Positions 37,586-40,193 of a DNA stretch of 40,193 bases are shown here, in pieces. Origin of the DNA: Candidatus Parcubacteria bacterium (GTDB taxonomy: Bacteria; Patescibacteriota; Patescibacteriia; Patescibacteriales; UBA12075); contig JAGLYP010000003.1 in NCBI GenBank assembly GCA_023132155.1, forward strand, positions 1 through 40,193, read 5' to 3'. The notes beneath the pieces are model-generated. The model was not told the DNA's origin and did no database searches. It worked only from the letters and a program-made list of their open reading frames with translations. Both the position numbers and the translations under genes were made by a program. Position 1 is the stretch's first letter, and the number at the start of each line of letters is the position of its first letter.

Positions 37586-38416
37586 ATGTCAAATGAACAA
37601 ACAGATTCTCAAGAGAATAATATTTCAAATTCTTTTGCGGAGCAAAAAATAGCGCCTGAGACTCCTGAAAATAAGCCTCCCATGAGTTCTATTCAAGATT
37701 TAATAAAACAATCTTGGCCGGTTTACAAAAGTAATTTAAAAAAATTAATCGGAATGATATTGATTCCGGTAATTGCCGTTATTCCCTTGATGGCTTTATT
37801 TTTATTATTAATATTTTTAAAATCTTTATTTAGCGGAAACGATATGGCAATATCTGTAATAAATATATTATTTGGCTTAATTGGATTCGCAGGAATGATT
37901 TGTTTTATATTTATTGTTGTTATCGCGCAAGCAGGTCTATATGTGCTTATTAAAGATAGCAAGGAAAATATTACGATTAAAGAAGCTTTTTTGCGGGCAA
38001 AAAAAATCGCGTTTAAATTTTTTACATTAAATTTGTTAATTGGAATTTTTGTATTTTTATGGTCATTGTTATTTGTAATTCCCGGAATTTATATGGCAAT
38101 CGCTTACAGTATGGCTATTTGGATTTTTATTTATGAGAATATTAGCGGAACAGCGGCTATTAAAAAAAGTAAAGAATTGGTCAAAGGATATTGGTGGGCT
38201 GTTGTTGGGCGCTTAGCAGGAGTGTACTTATTGTTTTACTTAGTGTTAGCTATACCAGGTATGTTTTTGGGCGACAACGGACTTGGTATGTTATGGGGTT
38301 TTGCGGCGCAAATAATATCATTTTTAGCCACTCCGTTTTTTATGATTTATCAATGTTTTATGTATTGGGATTTAAAGAAGATTAAAAGCGGATATGTTAA
38401 TGATGCTAATAAATAA
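37586..38416 (+). CDS. polytopic membrane protein between hydrogenase genes
   Basis: A 276-residue protein with a polar N-terminus of about 40 residues (Gln/Asn/Ser/Pro rich) and about six hydrophobic segments. Short amphipathic blocks such as IKEAFLRAKK and TAAIKKSKELVKGYWW between them are of the style seen in DUF975-like and glycerophosphodiester phosphodiesterase membrane-domain proteins. No enzyme motif is seen. It starts 18 nt after the NuoF-like gene and ends 18 nt before the hydrogenase, so it is in the operon. It might tether the complex to the membrane, but this family is common and the link may be incidental. Confidence 0.7.
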   Translation: MSNEQTDSQENNISNSFAEQKIAPETPENKPPMSSIQDLIKQSWPVYKSNLKKLIGMILIPVIAVIPLMALFLLLIFLKSLFSGNDMAISVINILFGLIGFAGMICFIFIVVIAQAGLYVLIKDSKENITIKEAFLRAKKIAFKFFTLNLLIGIFVFLWSLLFVIPGIYMAIAYSMAIWIFIYENISGTAAIKKSKELVKGYWWAVVGRLAGVYLLFYLVLAIPGMFLGDNGLGMLWGFAAQIISFLATPFFMIYQCFMYWDLKKIKSGYVNDANK

Positions 38417-38433
38417 TACGCGAAGCTTAATTT

Positions 38434-40167
38434 ATGAAAAGGGCAGTAAAAATTAAAATAAAAATTAATGGTAAGTTAGTAAATTGCGAGTCTGGCATAA
38501 CGATTATGCAAGCGGCAAAAATAGCGGGAATTTCTATTCCCGGACTTTGCAGCCATCCGGATTTTAAACCAAGAAGCACTTGCCGTGTTTGTGTGGTTGA
38601 AATTAAAGGCAGAAGAAATTTAGCCACTTCTTGTTCTACTTTAGTTGAAGACGGTATGGATGTTGTTACTGATAATGAGCGCGTTACAAGAGCGCGGAAT
38701 ATGAATTTGGAATTGATTTTTGCCGAACATATTGAAAAATGCGCGGATTGTATTTGGCGCTTTGAGTGTAAATTATTAGCCTACGCGCGGGAGTTTGGCT
38801 TAAAAATAACCAAATTTGACGACAGAAAACGGAATCGTGAAATATATCGTTTTGCCAACGCGGTAGAGATTGACGGTACGCAGTGTATTGATTGCAGACT
38901 TTGCATTGATGCCTGTACGCAACTGCAAAAAATTGATTATTTGGAATTAAAAGGAAAAGGCGCGAAACAAGAAGTGGTGCCAAGCCCTAAAAAAGATAAA
39001 AAATGCATACTTTGCGGTCAATGCGCGGTTCATTGCCCTGTTAGCGCCGCCCAGGAACAGATTGATTTGGGAGAAGTGGAAAAAGAATTAAATAATCCTA
39101 ATCACATAGTAGTCGCGCAATTCGCGCCGTCAATCAGAGTGAGTATTGGCGAAGATTTCGGCTTGCCGCATGGAAAGATCGTTACAGGACAAGTCGTGTC
39201 AGGCTTAAGGGAATTGGGCTTTGATTATGTGTTTGATGTTAATTTTGGCGCCGATGTAACCACGATTGTTGAAGCGGAAGAATTGCTGGCAAGGCTAAGT
39301 GATAAGGATAAAAAAGCGCCATTGCCTATGTTTACGTCTTGTTGTCCCGGCTGGGTAAATTATGTTGAACTTTATCGTGATGATTTGATTCCGTATTTAA
39401 CAACATCCCGCTCTCCGCATATTCATAATGGCGGATTAATTAAGACTTATTGGGCTGAAAGACAAAAGATTCATCCGCGTAAAATAGTCGTGGTTTCAAT
39501 AATGCCTTGCACTGCGAAAAAATATGAATCACATCGCGAAGAGATGAGAATTAATGAGCATTATCCGGTTGATTATTCACTGACAACCAGAGAATTTTCT
39601 TTTTTAATGAAAAAAAATAAAATTGATTTTGCTAAATTAAAAAATTCAAAAGCCGATAATCCATTAGGCGAATATTCCGGCGCCGCGGCAATATTCGGCG
39701 GCAGCGGCGGTGTAATGGAATCGGCTCTGCGGACAGCCCATGTGATGGCTTGCGGAGATAAAAAAAGCGGAATTTGCAGTTCAAAAATAGATTTTAAATC
39801 TGTAAGAGGTTTGAATGGAATTAAAGAAGCACGCGTTTCAGTTGCCGGAAATAAATTAAGAATAGCCGTAGTTAACGGAATTGGCAATATTAAAGGCGTA
39901 CTTGATAATATGAAAAACTACGATTATATAGAAGTTATGGCTTGTCCCGGCGGGTGCATTGGCGGAGGCGGACAGCCGATTCCAACCACTCCGGAAATTC
40001 GCCAAAAACGCATAGATGCTTTGTATAAATTGGATAAAAATTTAAAAGTGCGCAAATCTTATGAAAATAAATCCGCGCAAGAAGCTTTAGCGTGGTTAAA
40101 AAAACAAGGTCATAAGATAGAGCATTCTATTTTGCATACTGTTTATAAAAAGAGAACGGAAATTTAA
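38434..40167 (+). CDS. [FeFe] hydrogenase, group A, catalytic subunit (HndD/HydA type)
   Basis: Catalyses reversible H2 formation in the cytosol. Domains in order: plant-type [2Fe-2S] (Cys39, 50, 53, 67), His-Cys [4Fe-4S] (His99, Cys103, 106, 112), two ferredoxin [4Fe-4S] clusters (CIDCRLCIDAC and CILCGQCAVHC), then the H-cluster domain with all three signatures: TSCCPGW (301-307), MPCTAKKYE (from 357) and EVMACPGGCIGGGGQP (from 500), and the C-terminal small-subunit-like part. Nothing suggests loss of activity. The length of 577 matches the M3 type of clostridial enzymes. With the NuoF-like protein upstream it resembles NADH-dependent or electron-bifurcating hydrogenases, but the NuoE-like subunit and the HydEFG maturases are not in the window. 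A possible hairpin (ATGC...GCAT, 40178-40193) at the window edge may begin its terminator. Confidence 0.95.
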   Translation: MKRAVKIKIKINGKLVNCESGITIMQAAKIAGISIPGLCSHPDFKPRSTCRVCVVEIKGRRNLATSCSTLVEDGMDVVTDNERVTRARNMNLELIFAEHIEKCADCIWRFECKLLAYAREFGLKITKFDDRKRNREIYRFANAVEIDGTQCIDCRLCIDACTQLQKIDYLELKGKGAKQEVVPSPKKDKKCILCGQCAVHCPVSAAQEQIDLGEVEKELNNPNHIVVAQFAPSIRVSIGEDFGLPHGKIVTGQVVSGLRELGFDYVFDVNFGADVTTIVEAEELLARLSDKDKKAPLPMFTSCCPGWVNYVELYRDDLIPYLTTSRSPHIHNGGLIKTYWAERQKIHPRKIVVVSIMPCTAKKYESHREEMRINEHYPVDYSLTTREFSFLMKKNKIDFAKLKNSKADNPLGEYSGAAAIFGGSGGVMESALRTAHVMACGDKKSGICSSKIDFKSVRGLNGIKEARVSVAGNKLRIAVVNGIGNIKGVLDNMKNYDYIEVMACPGGCIGGGGQPIPTTPEIRQKRIDALYKLDKNLKVRKSYENKSAQEALAWLKKQGHKIEHSILHTVYKKRTEI

Positions 40168-40193
40168 AAATAAAAAAATGCGCCCGCAGGCAT

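Noticed and set aside
1-40193. Recoding of UGA as glycine
   Set aside because: UGA ends several intact genes at the expected family lengths, and no in-frame UGA is needed inside any gene.

Overview
The window looks like a chromosomal segment of a Candidate Phyla Radiation (Patescibacteria) bacterium. This is inferred from its AT richness, tight packing, compact proteins (MurF without its first domain, NuoF without its N-terminus), membrane-anchored Clp-like ATPase, degenerate 7-nt repeat arrays between genes and scarcity of Shine-Dalgarno sites. UGA acts as a normal stop (for example in the Clp-like, queH-like and uppP genes), so the UGA-to-Gly recoding of some CPR lineages is not used. No tRNA, rRNA, CRISPR array, transposase or phage gene was recognised.

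Layout. 1-6.3 kb: parA, pyrG, rpmA (minus strand) and a two-gene operon of a small membrane protein and a membrane-anchored Clp/Hsp100 ATPase behind a structured leader. 6.5-19.5 kb: cell-envelope genes, namely a putative glycosyltransferase, an ABC exporter, a WecA/MraY-type phosphosugar transferase, a VanZ-like protein, a sortase, a phosphodiester glycosidase-like secreted protein, uppS, a 946-residue secreted metal-binding-repeat protein, a DUF212/PAP2-like protein and uppP. The tRNA-modification genes queH and mtaB are interspersed. 19.6-26.4 kb: a zinc-ribbon-like orphan gene, then a dcw cell-division cluster (mraZ, small ORF, rsmH, ftsL-like, ftsI/PBP2, murF) behind a MraZ operator and a leader of about 420 nt that looks like structured RNA. 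26.4-31.3 kb: cysteine synthase, cysteinyl-tRNA synthetase, dusB and corA. 31.4-40.2 kb: two lineage-type hypothetical proteins, a divergent tgt, gap, and a NuoF-like flavoprotein, membrane protein and [FeFe] hydrogenase.

How it fits together. WecA-like transferase, UppS, UppP and PAP2-like protein cover synthesis, use and recycling of undecaprenyl phosphate, and feed the dcw genes and surface decoration. GAPDH makes NADH, which the NuoF-like protein and hydrogenase could dispose of as H2, consistent with a fermentative life. QueH and Tgt point to queuosine-type tRNA modification.

Best leads: (1) the same two-stem leader element, with a conserved 8-nt internal strand, immediately before the starts of two unrelated genes (3099-3142 and 35385-35447); (2) the mraZ leader RNA with GNRA-capped helices and a terminator abutting the start codon; (3) a Clp-like ATPase with a dead first ATPase site and no visible ClpP loop; (4) a Tgt lacking all four zinc ligands; (5) 7-nt-period arrays recurring between genes and inside two genes.
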